Assembly (NCBI GenBank): GCA_027605045.1
Contig: JAQFWX010000020.1
Span: 729,653-793,652, forward strand
DNA length: 64,000 nt
Reading direction: 5' to 3'
Source of the DNA: Phallus indusiatus
Lineage: Eukaryota > Basidiomycota > Agaricomycetes > Phallales > Phallaceae
A model generated the notes under the pieces. That model did no database searches. It was given only the letters and a program-made list of their open reading frames with translations, and was not told where the DNA came from. This document shows positions 1 through 11,849 of this stretch, piece by piece (the stretch's first letter is position 1; each line of letters starts with the position of its first letter). The translations under genes were made by a program, and so were the position numbers.

Positions 1-1
1 G

Positions 2-382
2 GAGCGGGACATCCCGGAGAATAAGAAATATAATTACTATGTGTCCCAAGTTCGCGTGCGCTCAGAGCACTGTGTTGGTTTTCTGAAAGGACGATGGAGC
101 GCATTGAGGGGACTTCGGCTGCGTATTGATACTCGAGAAGATATTCAGGTTGCATGTATTTGGGTAATTGCATGTATTGTTTTGCACACTTTTGCTATGC
201 AGGACGAAGCACTTGATGTCACCGAAGATGAGTTTTTTCGTGACGGCATCGAATTGATGCAAAACGAAGCACGACTGGATTTAGGCGAGCACGAGGATGA
301 GAGGAATGATGAATCAGCAATTCAAAGGGGGAAACTGCGGAGGGAGCTATTAAAACGAGCTTTACTAGAAGTAGTTACCTAG
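2..382 (+). CDS. PIF/Harbinger-type DDE transposase, C-terminal part (runs off left edge)
   Basis: The frame is open from base 2 to a stop at 380-382, so this is the 3' end of a gene that starts outside the window. It carries the strongly conserved block found downstream of the catalytic core in fungal Harbinger (DDE_Tnp_4-like) transposases: VRVRSEHCVGFLKGRW, then LRGLRLRID, then a hydrophobic segment ending in IACIVLHTFAM. The catalytic aspartates lie upstream and are not visible. The tail is acidic, then basic (ERNDESAIQRGKLRRELLKRA), as is usual in the family. Its stop lies only seven bases from the stop of the convergent Myb/SANT-like gene, the standard two-gene layout of PIF/Harbinger elements. 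Such transposases cut and paste the element in the nucleus with help from the DNA-binding partner. Activity cannot be judged from this part. Confidence 0.85.
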   Translation, partial: ERDIPENKKYNYYVSQVRVRSEHCVGFLKGRWSALRGLRLRIDTREDIQVACIWVIACIVLHTFAMQDEALDVTEDEFFRDGIELMQNEARLDLGEHEDERNDESAIQRGKLRRELLKRALLEVVT

Positions 383-389
383 ATAGTGT

Positions 390-1947
390 CTAAACATTTG
401 GAGCTGAATCTAATGAGTTAAAAAAAGAAGGAACTGAGCTATTAAGATTAGACGCAATCAAACCATTGTTAGAAATCACTCCGCCACTAAGATTGGGAAG
501 TGTGGGGCTAAAATAATTAGAAGGTAGTGAATTGGCCAATCCCGTACTTCCACTAGGGATGATATACTGATCCTGACTCATGTTGGCATGTCCCTGATTG
601 GCAACAGGTCTCTGCATCATTTGCGCGACCTTGAGTTCATGCTCCAGTTTGATTCTGAGCAACCTCTCCTGTGATTCAATGTTCATCCGATGCATCTCGA
701 GCTGAAGGGCTTTTTGATCGGCTGCGCGGCTTGCTCGTCCATGTTCTTGCTGCTTCAAGATTTCAAACTGGGTCTGCCGTTGGGTTGCTGCGATATCGTG
801 TAACTTTTCAACCACATCTTGTCTTTTGCTCTTTGACATCGAATTCCTCGGACGAGATATTTTTGGGGTTGAAGATTTTTGAGGTAGATCGACGATGGAT
901 TTTTTTGATATGACGGGTGTGTCGTCCAGTCCAGGAGAGCCCCGATGTGAATCAGTATCATGGGAGGATGATTCAGACTCAGATATGGGGTCGCGCACAT
1001 CTTCTGCTTCAACAACCTTCATTTGAGATAAGCTAATTATTATTATTTTTGAAATTAATAAATTTTATTTACCTCTTCGTCTTCATAATCAATTGTGTTT
1101 AGGATGGTGAGATCAGGATCTGAATTGCTATTCGCTGAGGCTGAACGGTCAATAACAGGACTGGTTCCCATCAGCCGATGAATTCGTTGATACCAGGGGA
1201 AAGTTCTCTGAATTTTCTCTGAACGATAATTAACGTTAATGCTATACTTATAACATAAATAATAAACTACTTACCCCAAATATTTCCCAAGCGGCTGTCC
1301 TCCTGAATCTCATTTTGTCGATCTTCATCTACAAGACCTTGTCCTGTTTCACCAAGCTCCTTTCGCAAAGCCGCATAGCGCTTTTTCAAGCTGATTATAT
1401 AGTCCATTTAGTACCGACTATTATTGAAATGATTATCCCAATAAATTCCACGTACTAGTGTAATCTATTTTTCACGATGTCACCGGCACTTATCACCTCA
1501 AGATCCTTCCAATTCTCACTTGTGTTCTCTATCAGCAAACGACGCCCTATTGTGCGGTGAATTTCAACAGGTCGCTGTCCTAAAATTTTGCTAGGATCAT
1601 CCCCTCTGTCAAACCCGAGGGCTGTCTTCCAACCAGGGTTATCCTCGATAATGCCCAACAATTCATCGGTTAAGCCATGATTTTCCCCCCAACTGAGACA
1701 GATTGAATAACTAAATAATTCCTTGCAGTGAGTATACTTACTTAACGAACACTTTTTTCTGAGAGGCTTGTGCTTCTTGGGCTTTAGCACTTGGCTTGCG
1801 AGCTCTTTTCGGACCATGATCTGGACTGGGGCTTGATTCATCTGAACCCCGGTGTTTACGCTTTCTGGAAGTTATTACAGGTGATGCAGTTGACTTTCTG
1901 GGAGATCGTCGAAGGGCACCTTTCCCTGAAGAAGCACGCGGTGGCAT
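390..1947 (-). CDS. Myb/SANT-like DNA-binding partner of a PIF/Harbinger transposon
   Basis: Five exons join in frame into a 443-aa protein: 1947-1742, 1692-1456, 1390-1276 plus base 1275, 1218-1073 and 1016-390. Introns are 49-65 nt with GT/AG ends. The N-terminus is basic (MPPRASSGKGALRRSPRK), typical of a nuclear DNA-binding protein. Exons 2-4 encode a Myb/SANT-like fold: LTDELLGIIEDNPGWKTALGF, later KKRYAALRKELGETGQGL and KIQRTFPWYQRIHRLMGTSP. This is the familiar companion protein of fungal Harbinger elements. The last exon is serine-rich, followed by a Gln/Glu/Arg-rich coiled-coil stretch and an Asn/Ser-rich tail. It is convergent with the transposase fragment, with six bases between the stops. 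The role (binding element ends and importing or guiding the transposase) is known for the family; here it is inferred. The frame is intact. Confidence 0.8.
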
Positions 1948-2090
1948 ATAGTCAGGAAGCTGCGAAGCATAAACTTACACACACAAAGAGTAACTGTACA
2001 GTTGCTCAACAAACAGTTACATAATTTTTATTGAAATATTATTTACAAAATTTCCTATATGGTACGTTCCTGACCGAGAGAGACCGAGAA

Positions 2091-2197
2091 GTGAAACGGA
2101 CAGTGAAACGACTGCCGTTTCACTCCAAAAGTTAAACGCCTCGAGAGGCGTTTCACTTTTTCGCCGTTTCACCCGCCGTTTCACCAAAAGTGAAACG
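2091..2197. repeat. Cluster of inverted GTGAAACG / CGTTTCAC motifs
   Basis: The 8-mer GTGAAACG occurs three times and its complement CGTTTCAC four times within 107 bp (for example 2091, 2103, 2190 versus 2116, 2149, 2165, 2177). A CGCCTCGAGAGGCG palindrome lies in the middle. The cluster sits just beyond the 5' end of the Myb/SANT gene, where the right end of the Harbinger element is expected, so these are candidate subterminal transposase-binding sites. The left end is outside the window and terminal inverted repeats cannot be checked. Confidence 0.6.
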
Positions 2198-2199
2198 GA

Positions 2200-3060
2200 T
2201 AGCAAAACGGCCAACTCTGAAATCCCCTATTGTTCCAGGCATCAACTGGCTTATTTGCAGATCAGAGATTCGCATGCAATATGACTAGTCCTGACTATCG
2301 TCAACCAACGGTGATGGTTAACAGTGTTATATTCAGCGACTAAAGTATATTATAGTATCTATAACCGTTCCCGGATATCGGTACTTGACACTGGAAATTT
2401 CTTCAATTTCGCATAATCTGAACAGAATAGATGGGTGAAGAAGTTTAACTTTTCAACTGCAGCACCTACACAAGCCATATGGATTACAAAGGGTCTGTGC
2501 ACCATCTGGACCACATCGCCACTCCAGAGTTTCTTTTGAATTGCAAGAGTGACATTTAAGTGAGTGTGTGCGCTGCAAATAGTATTGTAGGAAAATGGAG
2601 AAACTGAAAGCTGAGACACCTACTTTTCTCCACACGAATTGAACTTGTTGTAAGGATACGATCGTTCAGTGGTTTAGACTTAAGGATCAGACGTTATAAC
2701 CCAGTAGTCCAATCTATAATAGCGCAAGGAGCTACACTTGCGCGCACAGTAGTACTTATATACATGAGTGAGCTATCTCTACCCAATAGCGCTCAGGTGC
2801 TCTATCTACCAATAGGAAAGGAGGTAGTCGATGACGAATGAGAAATAGGAGTGGAAAGGAAGATGGTGACAGTATGGAAGCGTATGGAGAAACGGGGAAT
2901 ATACGGGAGAATATGGGAGGATGACACGGACCGGCATACCGGGTACCGTACGATGGATATGGTAACGCGTAGGTCAGCATATACGTCTATACTATACGCA
3001 CAGTATACTAGATTAGCCCTTATGGTCCTAGCACGTACCCTGACACTTGTCCTACTCTAA
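2200..3060. other. Gene-free stretch
   Basis: No convincing gene is seen. Open frames are under 90 codons, lack recognisable motifs and have no consistent splice signals. Confidence 0.5.
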
Positions 3061-3094
3061 TGAATCGAATCTTGGACCCTCCAAGATTGCAAGC

Positions 3095-3685
3095 GGAGAG
3101 TCTCCGCTTAAGTGGACTGATCAATTCAGTTCCGCCCCTGGCTCATTCAGTACCAGCGCTCATCAATTTGATCACTCCGGTGATTCAACATCTCTCCGGT
3201 TAGTGTATTCACTCTATTTTTAGTGTTCCCTTCGCTTACCGGCCTCTCCGCTTAGCGTTCCATCAAGGAGAGTCTCTCCGGTAAGTAGCACTCCCATTTG
3301 ATGCACTCTCCGCTTAGCGCACCTCTCCGCTTAGTGTATCTCTCCCTCCCCCGGTGCATATATGCCCTTTCTGCTGTATTTCTGTAGATAAATTTGGTAA
3401 CTAAAAGTGTATCCTAAATCTAGGAATATAGTAGCTATTTTTAGTAATTAAACCCCCACTGAAATCGCAGTGCTTTCGATGGATGCGTTCAGCGCAGTTT
3501 GGATGACACTCGGTTAACTGGTGGTGAGTTCCTGCTATTTTTGGCAGTCTCTCCGCTTGGCTGGCCTCTCCGCTTAGTGAGTGGCTCTCCGGCAAGCTGG
3601 AGTGCTCTCCGGTTAGTGGACCTCTCCGCTTAGAGTGCTCTCCGCTTAGCAGTGCTCTCCGCTTAGCAGTACTCTCCGCTTAGTG
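3095..3685. repeat. Dispersed CTCTCCGCTTAG short repeats
   Basis: About 14 copies of a 12-base motif, CTCTCCGCTTAG, with variants CTCTCCGGTTAG, CTCTCCGGTAAG and CTCTCCGGCAAG, lie in direct orientation in two groups (about 3100-3340 and 3545-3685). Spacing is irregular, commonly 15-20 bases, so this is not a simple tandem array. The groups flank the copies of the 136-bp duplication. Confidence 0.75.
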
Positions 3686-3866
3686 TCACTGTCCCTCCTC
3701 TGGGGTGTTTTTGTTTATTTCGGTGAATTCCTGTAAATAAATATGGTAACTAGAAATGTATTCCAAATGTAGGTATATAAGAGCTATTTTTGGTAATTTA
3801 TCCTCCCCTGATATCATGCTCCTTTTGATGGATGCGGACAGCGCACTTTGGATGACGTTCACTTAA
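3382..3866. repeat. 136-bp direct duplication (3382-3517 and 3731-3866)
   Basis: Two diverged copies are offset by 349 bp. Both begin CTGTA(G/A)ATAAAT and end with a (T/C)TTTGGATGAC block, and both contain a GATGGATGCG block. The unit may include the CTCTCCGCTTAG field between them, making a roughly 349-bp tandem satellite unit with diverged copies. No coding function is visible. Confidence 0.65.
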
Positions 3867-4286
3867 AATGTTTTCGAAAACTTTGCTGACGTAAGTATAT
3901 GCTGGGTCAAAAAATAGAGAAAAAAAATCCATTCTACCCATCTTTTTTTTCGTGTAATTCCGTGGAGAATTGAGTGTTCTAGAGCAAAAAGAATATTGCA
4001 CAAACTCACTATACTGAGAGTGACCCACCGGGAGATGGCCGAGTTAGCCGAGGCAACAAGGACCCATAAGGTTATTTGTAGAGATTCTAAAAATATCGAA
4101 CGCATATTTTTCGGTTTTTGATTTGGCCAAGTTTTCGGGTCTCTAGAGGCAAAACAAAAAATTTGCACAAATGCCTCGAAATTTGAGGGTAGTTTTGGCT
4201 CTAGAGAGCTGAATTCTTCACCAAATTGAAAAATAAAAAAAACGTAGTAAATATTTTTTTTTTCTCTATCAGCGGCGTTATACGTC

Positions 4287-4309
4287 GGGCGCTTATCAGA
4301 TAAGCGCCC
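4287..4309. repeat. 11-bp perfect hairpin
   Basis: GGGCGCTTATC and GATAAGCGCCC form a perfect inverted repeat around a single base, followed by an alternating GTGCGCGCGC stretch. No gene ends here, so a terminator role is not supported. It lies in an otherwise gene-free stretch (3870-4930). Confidence 0.6.
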
Positions 4310-4937
4310 GTGCGCGCGCAACATTTCGTGTGTTGTACAGCTGGCTGAGTTCGAATTGGACACACTCCCCACTCTTCCTTCCCCCCACCATCCTCCCCCT
4401 TCCCCATCCACCCAAATCTCTCTTATGATTTCGCTTTTTTTCATTTATTCCATCTCTCTTCTATTCTATTTACTATTTCTACAGGTTTTTGGAGGGTTTT
4501 CTGTGCCGGATGGGTCAGATGGAGGTATGGTCAAGGAAGGGTGTCACCCGGTATGTGCAACGGACCTTTCACCTTTTTTTTCTCACTAACTATCTTTTTA
4601 GATGCCAGTCCTATCGATTAGCAGCGCACTAGCGCTCTTCATCATCAGTAGGATGACCTGCTGCAATAGCAGCAGGCAACCGGGCTGAAGATCTCGAGTA
4701 TGCGGTTTCGCTGGCGATCGTCTGACTAGGCCCTTTTTTTTTCTTTCGATTCTGTGGCATCTACGGTTATATCCGGTAATCCTGTCTTTGCGCTAACCTC
4801 CTCCGGTTTGAGTCCCACTGGGGACTTGCTGGAGTCAGATCATGTATTTCGCCCCACTCTCGTGCCCAGTCGATTCTTGGACTCGCAAGAGCTCCAAGTC
4901 TAACGACAGTTGACTGTAGAGCTAGTGGGGGACGGTT

Positions 4938-5611
4938 ACTGTCAGTATACTGTTATACTGTCAGTATACCGTCATGCTGTCAGCGTACTGTTACGCTGTC
5001 AGTATAGCATTACGCTGCCAGTGTATCATTACGCTGTCAGTGTATTGTTATGCTGTCGGTGTATCATTACGCTGGCGGTATATCATTACGCTGGCGGTAT
5101 AGTGTTATGCTGCCAGCGTATTGTTACGCTGTCAACGTATTGTTACGCTGTCAGCGTATTGTTACGCTGTCAGCGTATCGTTACGCTGTTAGTGTATCCT
5201 TACGCTGCCAGTGTATCGTTACGCTGCCAGTGTATCGTTACGCTGCCAGTGTAGCGTTATGCTGTCGGTATAGCGTTATGCTGTCAGTGTATCATTACAC
5301 TGGCGGTATAGTGTTACGCTGCCAGTGTATCATTACGCTGTCAGTGTATTGTTATGCTGTCGGTGTATCCTTACGCTGGCAGTATATCATTACACTGGCG
5401 GTATAGTGTTATGCTGTCAGTGTATCATTGCGCTGGCGGTATAGTGTTACGCTGCCAGTGTATCTTTACGCTGTCAGTGTATCGTACGCTGTCGGTATAG
5501 TGTTACGCTGCCAGTGTATTTTTACACTGTCAGTGTATCGTTACACTGTCGGTATATTGTTATGCTGTCAGTATATTGTTATATGTCAGTAGGACATTAT
5601 ACTGCTGGTAT
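4938..5611. repeat. 19-bp hairpin-forming minisatellite, about 35 copies
   Basis: Tandem units of 19 bp share the consensus CAGYGTA-NNNN-TACRCTG-N. Each unit is an inverted repeat (7-bp arms, 4-base loop, commonly TTGT, TCAT or TCGT). The junction between units (TACGCTG-T-CAGCGTA) is also an inverted repeat with a 1-base loop. The apparent reading frames (up to 118 codons) arise because three 19-bp units equal 19 codons; the predicted peptide is only the repeat and I do not call it a gene. Confidence 0.9.
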
Positions 5612-6184
5612 TCATCATGCTGCTACACTATCGGCGCCGGGTGTACCGTACTTATTATATGCTCTTATGCGGTCAGATTACAATTGCATGATGGTATGAA
5701 TTATATTTCAAAGTATTGTCTTTCTATTACTGACTTTTATTCTAGCTTTCAGTATACAGAAGTTACCGCATGTATTTATAATTAACGTAATAAACTTTTG
5801 GTTTTTTTCTTGAGTTTATTAACCGGTGCTTTACTTTTTTCTTGCTCCGCTCATGATCGCGTCGGACAACTGTTTCAGCTGGATCTTGAGTGACGCGTAA
5901 GCTTGGATCTGGGCTAATTTATGTCAGATACTCTACGCGTTTTTACGTGTTTTTTTTATGTGTTCTCAGTCACTCAATCTCAAACATCGGGCTCTATGGT
6001 TGCCATTGACTACTCCGTTTTTCAGCGTAGCGCGTCAAGATCTTTCAAGATTTGCTAGAGACTCGTAAGACTTTTTTTTTCAATGTGTTGTGCATATTTA
6101 AGCTCACTCTTTTTAGCCAGCTCTCCTATCGCTTTTCAGGCTACTCTTTGGCAACCACCTTCAGACAACGTACAAAACATCTCA
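5612..6184. other. Upstream region of the helicase gene
   Basis: No gene is seen. Pyrimidine-rich stretches precede the start codon at 6185. No clear TATA box could be assigned. Confidence 0.4.
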
Positions 6185-9100
6185 ATGTCATCTACGTAAG
6201 TCTTTTCACTCGGAATGCTTGTCGTTTACTCATTGTTCATTTCAGACAACCTAAATCAACGCAAGTCTCTTTCAAGAATTCTTCGGAGACGGTTACGGTC
6301 TATGCTGCTGCTGACGGCTCTTACACTTGTCCAGTATGCAACAAGAGCGGTCTCAAGACACCCTCGGGGCTCAAACGTCACGTAAAGATACATGAGATGC
6401 CTGAGACAGGTAAGTAGTTGGAAATGCTTATATATTCTCATGTATTTACATTGTATTAGCCTTAGACAATCGGGATGTCCCGCAACCCTTACCTACGTCA
6501 AACAGCGGGGACTCTTCCAATGCAGAGGTGCATACGATGAGCGAACTGGTCTCTGAGAAGAAGTTGCAATCTCTGGGCTACGTCATCAACACTCGGGGCC
6601 GTTTCCTTGTATGCATCAAATGCGAAAAGCCCGTGCTTCCTTGCTTCGCGTCTGGACATTCTCATGATAAACACGAGATGCCTAGGTTCGACGAAGAGGT
6701 TCTCAAGCCCTATATCCTCAAGTACAATCTTTTTGAGGATGCAGTCGCGTTCGAGGCCGAGTTCTTCAAGAAACCGTTGTCTTTGCACCCTGCTTTTGAG
6801 GGTGTCAAGTCGGAGACGGTGTATCGCTGCAAGCACCGGGAATGTGCTGAGGTTCGGGGCACACTCAAATCAGCGGAATCACATTGGAGAGGAGATCACG
6901 CTGGTTTACCATTCCAGCAACCTACGGCAGAACTGGGACAGCAGATGAATTTGGACCCTCATTTCCGTCGGTGGCTTCCGGTTCGGGTCCGTCTAACCTC
7001 GGTGACGATGGACGATGCATTACAGGCATGCCTAGATGCCTACTTTGCTTTACCGAAGGATGACAAGCCTGTGGAGACGAATACTAGAGAGCCTCCACCA
7101 TGGCTTAGAAAACTGGGATGGGTTAGGTGGATTCAAAACTATGACGCGGCCGTTGTGGACGGATTTGTGGAATCTGTCAAGAAGAATGCTTTCTTCAAAC
7201 GGATTTCGGACATCTTGACAGACTATTTAAAGAAGGGTATGATACTTCTTGATGACGTGCAGATTCAGATTAGACAGATACTCAAGTCTGTTACCAAGTA
7301 AGTTTCTTTTCGGTCTTGCATATACATGTCTTATTCTTTACTAGGGACATCACATCGCTGATGTTTAGTGCTCCGGATTCCGAGGAAACACTCAAACGGT
7401 ATGCCACTTTGATGGCATTCATCATTACATCGCACCTTCTTTTACAAGTCGACAACGATCCGCCTCTTCCCCGGTTACTCAATCCAAAGCAAACCGAGGC
7501 TATACAAGAACTGTACGAGTTTTTGATGCAAGATAATCCCGAGGTGTCGGTTCCATACGATGTGATTCACAACGTGGTGATGAGCATGCTATTACACGAA
7601 TTCGAAGGCCCGCAAATCCAAGCTACGGGTGATCCAGTGCTTATGGCACTGGTATGGTATAACAGGAGGAAAGACGGGTCTTTTAAGCAGCCTGGGGATA
7701 TCACGCAAACATTCGCAGCAGTTCAATTTGTTGCGAGATGTTCTGCTATGATACATGCGCAAACGCAAGCTATATTCTCGGATGGAGAGTCAAATATCTA
7801 CGAGTAAGTTCTCTATGGACTTTTCTTCTTTTACTCTTACTAAAACAGTTTTAGGGAGATAGGAAAGCTACACCCACTCATGCTTCAAGGCTCTCGGACA
7901 CCTTTGGGCAATATCTACAGCTACTGGATCATTTTGCTCAGGGCGGCGATGCAGGAGATCGGGTTCGCGAGCTTTATGTATACATCAGCGGACGATCTAT
8001 CTTTTACATACAAGGGATCTCCGGGCACGGTGGAACAGTTGTGCAAGATGATCCACCACCACATCAACCGAGGAGAGCGGATCCTGTTTCAAGACATTCT
8101 TTTCGGTCTGGACATTCCCATACTGTCCAAGCTCGGGGATCACATCTACGATGATACGGCAAACACAGATGTCGACTACTCTTTTCTTACGGACAAGAGG
8201 AACGGATATCCGAATGGGTTCCAGTGCGTTATGGAGGCTATGTTCCAGGCTGAAGACCGGGATCTGCACAAGTTCTTCGGACTACACACGGCGGGTGGGT
8301 GGGTTTGGAACAAGGTTAATTGCATCAAGTGGTTGGAGGACTGTCAACGGTTTCTTCGGCACCTGCTCGTCGCATCGCATATGACGCATGGACAACCGAC
8401 ACGAGGTACGGAGCTCATGTCGACAACAATCGCCAACATGCAGGACTATCCTCGTTCTATCATGATTGTGATGAACGAGGCGGTCAATGCACTCACACCA
8501 AGTAAGCCGGAGAGTATGACACAACAACGAAAGCTCTCTCCACATTGGTTCTGTCCACAAAATTCACGTCAGCTGTTTGTGTACCTTCTACTTGTTCGGC
8601 CGGTTGAGATTGCTATCACGAGGGCACTGTTTCCGCACATCACACGAAACTACGAGTACTATCTGTATACAGGTCTTGGTGGACCATGGGAGTCGAAGGA
8701 TCTTAGCTCATTACTTTACAAGACAACGCAGGACTTTCTAGGCATCGATTCAGGTTTCGGTCTGGCGGACATGCGTCAGATCCTCATCGCGCTGTACTAC
8801 CGGCACTGCAACTCTTTATACTTGGAGTCGGAGAGCAAGACGGTGATGGAGGCATTTGCTGAGGAAATCGGAGACAGGCAGGCGAATCACAGCTCGCAAA
8901 CACGACGAGCGCATTATGGGATTCAGAAGAGCGAAATGGGATCTATTCCGACTGACAAAGTACGGGCGATACGTATGGTAAGTGGATTGTACATATATGC
9001 GGGTTTATTCTAATTGTGTTATTACAGTATAGTCGGGGCGTACACGAGTTTTGGAAGGTCGGACGACCTCGATCTGATACAGAGGCTGCTTCAACATCAA

Positions 9101-11846
9101 ATGCTGAAACGAACGTCGATCACAGGGCATTGCTGGTAGCTCTCCAGCACGAGTTCAACGATGTCAAGGACGGTTTCAAGATGTCATTGGCAGACATGAA
9201 GAAGTGGCTAGTGTGCGCATTACAAGACACGATTGCCACGGCTGCAAACGCTATCGTCAAAGCTATAAAGGACGACACGGCCTCAATCCCCTCCTACGAC
9301 CACTTTCCGTCAGCAAGCCTCCTTGCCAGCCTACGTAAATGGCAACCCACGCACACGCAATTCCGATCTGACGAGCAAGCTTTGGCTCTAGCACGGGTGA
9401 TGGAACGTAAGGAGCATCAGCTGGTGATTCTTCCTACTGGGGAAGGTAAGAGCCTGCTCTGGATGCTTCCGGCTCAGACGTGCTGGCTTGACAAGGTCGT
9501 TGTCGTCGTCACTCCTTTTGTCGCATTGAAGGTAGACTTGGAAGAGCGGTGTCGGTCTATGGGTATCTCTTGCAGCCGTTGGCCACCTTCAAAGGGCGAA
9601 TGCTGTAAGGATCACGGAGTAGTGTTTGTCTCTGTGGAACATGCGATTACGGACGACTTTCATGGATATGCACGGAGTCTCATTGCTCAGGATTTGTTGG
9701 CAACCATCGTATTGGACGAGTGCCATCTGGTGCTAGCTGCGGGACATTATAGGACAGGTCTACCTTTTCTCAGGGACCTGTACGGACTGGGACAACCTAT
9801 ATTATGCACGACGGCAACACTACCTCCGCATCTGGTTCCCGAATTCAAGAAAGCTCTCAACGTCTCGCATATACAAGTCACGCGTCGCATTAACAAGTAT
9901 TCCAAGCTTCGGATTTCGGTGGACGTAAAGAAGAATTGCAAAGAACGTATGGAGGCAGCAATTAAGAAGGCACGGGAATGGTTGCCCATTCTTCGCCAGC
10001 GAAAGCAGTCGGCCATGGTCATTTGTCGGACTACGGCAGAGTGTGAAGAAATTGCCGCAGCGGTGGATGTGGATCCCTACCACGGTTCTTTGGATGTGGA
10101 GACCAAGGTCAAACGTTTTCACCAGCTTCGACAAGGCAACAACCATCTTTTGGTCGCGACAACAGCTCTCACCGTTGGAGTTGACTTTCCGAATATAGTC
10201 GGAATATTATTCGTAGGACCGATGTTCGACATGACGGCTCTGGTTCAAGCTCTGGGTCGAATGGGACGAGGCAAGGATGTGGCAACGGCATTCTGCCACA
10301 TGATTGTCGATGTTGGACAACAACGCGCTCCAGTTGGAGAAGACCTGCTGGGTGTCAAAGCCCTGAACTCGATGATTTTCGATAAGACGGTGTGCCGAAA
10401 GCTTTCTTTGACAGCATTCATGGAGGGGACGATCACTTCGTGTCTATCGGGACATATCCTTTGCGATGTCTGTCAGGAGGGGTTGGAAAGAGAAGGATGT
10501 CAGTATGAAGGACCTCGAGATCTGAGTGACGAGTAAGTTTGTTTCGCTCTCATTTTCAGGATATTTCTGAGACGGTTTTACAGAGTTTCTACGGAGGCTC
10601 AGGATAATGCGGAGCCTGTAAGAATGGAAGAGGAGGAATGTGACTTTGGGTATATAGATGTGGAACCCGCTGTAATAGAGAATGAACAAGCGGTTGTAAG
10701 GTATGTCAAATAAAGCTTTATGGAGGGTATTTCAGATACTAATATATTAACAGGAATAAACGAAGTCTGGAGGACATGTTGGGAGAGCCGGTATCTTCAG
10801 GACGGTCTGTACGTGCTAGGACCGAACCGTCAATTCATGCGCGGTCGAGCTCTCCAAAGGTGCTCGCACCGGATACACCACCTCGTAACAGTATGCCAGG
10901 GACATTATCCTTGCACTCCCTTTTTTCTTCCGACTTTTCTTTTTCGTCTATCAAAGAAACATCGGAGTATCAGCCTTCTCAGACATCATTACCGTCGACA
11001 TACGTCCCATCAGGAAAATCTTCTTCGGTGAAGACTGCAAGTTCAGCAGCGTCGTCTGTCATTCGTTCAACAGGACATTCCCATTCCGCTGCAGCATCTC
11101 AACAACATTCTGCTGCAGCGTCTCAACAACGTTCAGCAGTACCTTCTCGCCAACATTCACCCGCACCTTCTCAACAGAGTGTAGCCAGCTCTAGCGGGAT
11201 GTATACGTCTTCATTTATTCGTGCGAGCGCGCTGCCATTTAGCTTTCCATCAGCAAGCGTAGCCACCGCAATGCAAACTCAGCAAACGAAGGATGTTGAG
11301 GAGAAAGTTAGAATAAACGAACAAGCGGTGACATTTGTTTTGGATAAGTTAAAAAATGTTTGTATCGTTTGTTGGTTGACGGATAACTCACTGGAATTCG
11401 GGCATACGACGATCGGGTGTCAAAGGGAGGAACGTCATCGTATGTTACGGGCTTTCAAAGGTGTGTTAGTACCAAAGGCCAAGGATCGGACACGGGAGTG
11501 GCTATGTTATAAATGCTACATACCGTCAAAGAATCCGGAATTCGTACGTTTCAAGCATTCGGACAATCAAGGTAATGACGGATGCGAGCTTGCTCATGTT
11601 TTTCGAGCGGTGATGTGGGCGAGTTGGCATATCAAGGATATCAGAGAAGCATTAGTTAAATTCTTTTATCCTCGGGACGAAGAAGGGAAGCGGATCAAGG
11701 AGGAGGGAGAGTGGTTGAAATATTTCAAGTGGTGCTTTGAGCCTAGCACAGAGTTGGGACGTATTAGAAACTACTTTTTTGTATTGCTGTGGATACCGAC
11801 GCGTCGTAGCGCATTGTTAAATGCATACGGGCGGAACGGTAATTAG
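6185..11846 (+). CDS. Telomere-linked RecQ-type DEAD/H helicase, full length
   Basis: Eight exons join in frame to 1769 aa: 6185-6195, 6246-6409, 6460-7297, 7345-7803, 7855-8977, 9028-10532, 10584-10700, 10754-11846. The start was chosen because an 11-nt first exon (ATGTCATCTAC) splices cleanly into the zinc-finger exon. Domains in order: a C2H2 finger (about residues 32-53, CPVCNKSG...HVKIH); an OrsD/DUF3505-like region with paired Cys/His motifs (from about 95, LGYVINTRGRFLVCIKC); a long central region; then a RecQ-type helicase core with Walker A LPTGEGKS (about 999), motif II DECH (about 1094), CTTATLPP, ATTALTVGVDFP and QALGRMGRGK (about 1273). A Ser/Gln-rich linker and a Cys-rich tail (CIVCWL...CYKCYIP) follow. 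Fungal subtelomeres often carry such helicases; a DNA-unwinding role in telomere maintenance or recombination is inferred. All core motifs are intact. It lies 52 kb from the telomere, and a truncated relative is at 34184-35506. Confidence 0.88.
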
Positions 11847-11849
11847 TTA

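Noticed and set aside
3863..4444. 193-codon minus-strand frame
   Set aside because: It has no motif, overlaps the 136-bp repeat and a hairpin, and shows a mixed low-complexity composition typical of chance frames.
4808..4850. Possible tRNA because of GGTTTGAGTCCC
   Set aside because: No paired acceptor, D or anticodon arms can be drawn around it.
4910..5406. Two overlapping open frames of 114-118 codons
   Set aside because: They are read through the 19-bp minisatellite; the peptide repeats every 19 residues only because of the DNA period.
4938..5611. CRISPR-like array
   Set aside because: There are no unique spacers of constant length; the whole 19-bp unit repeats, and the genome is eukaryotic.
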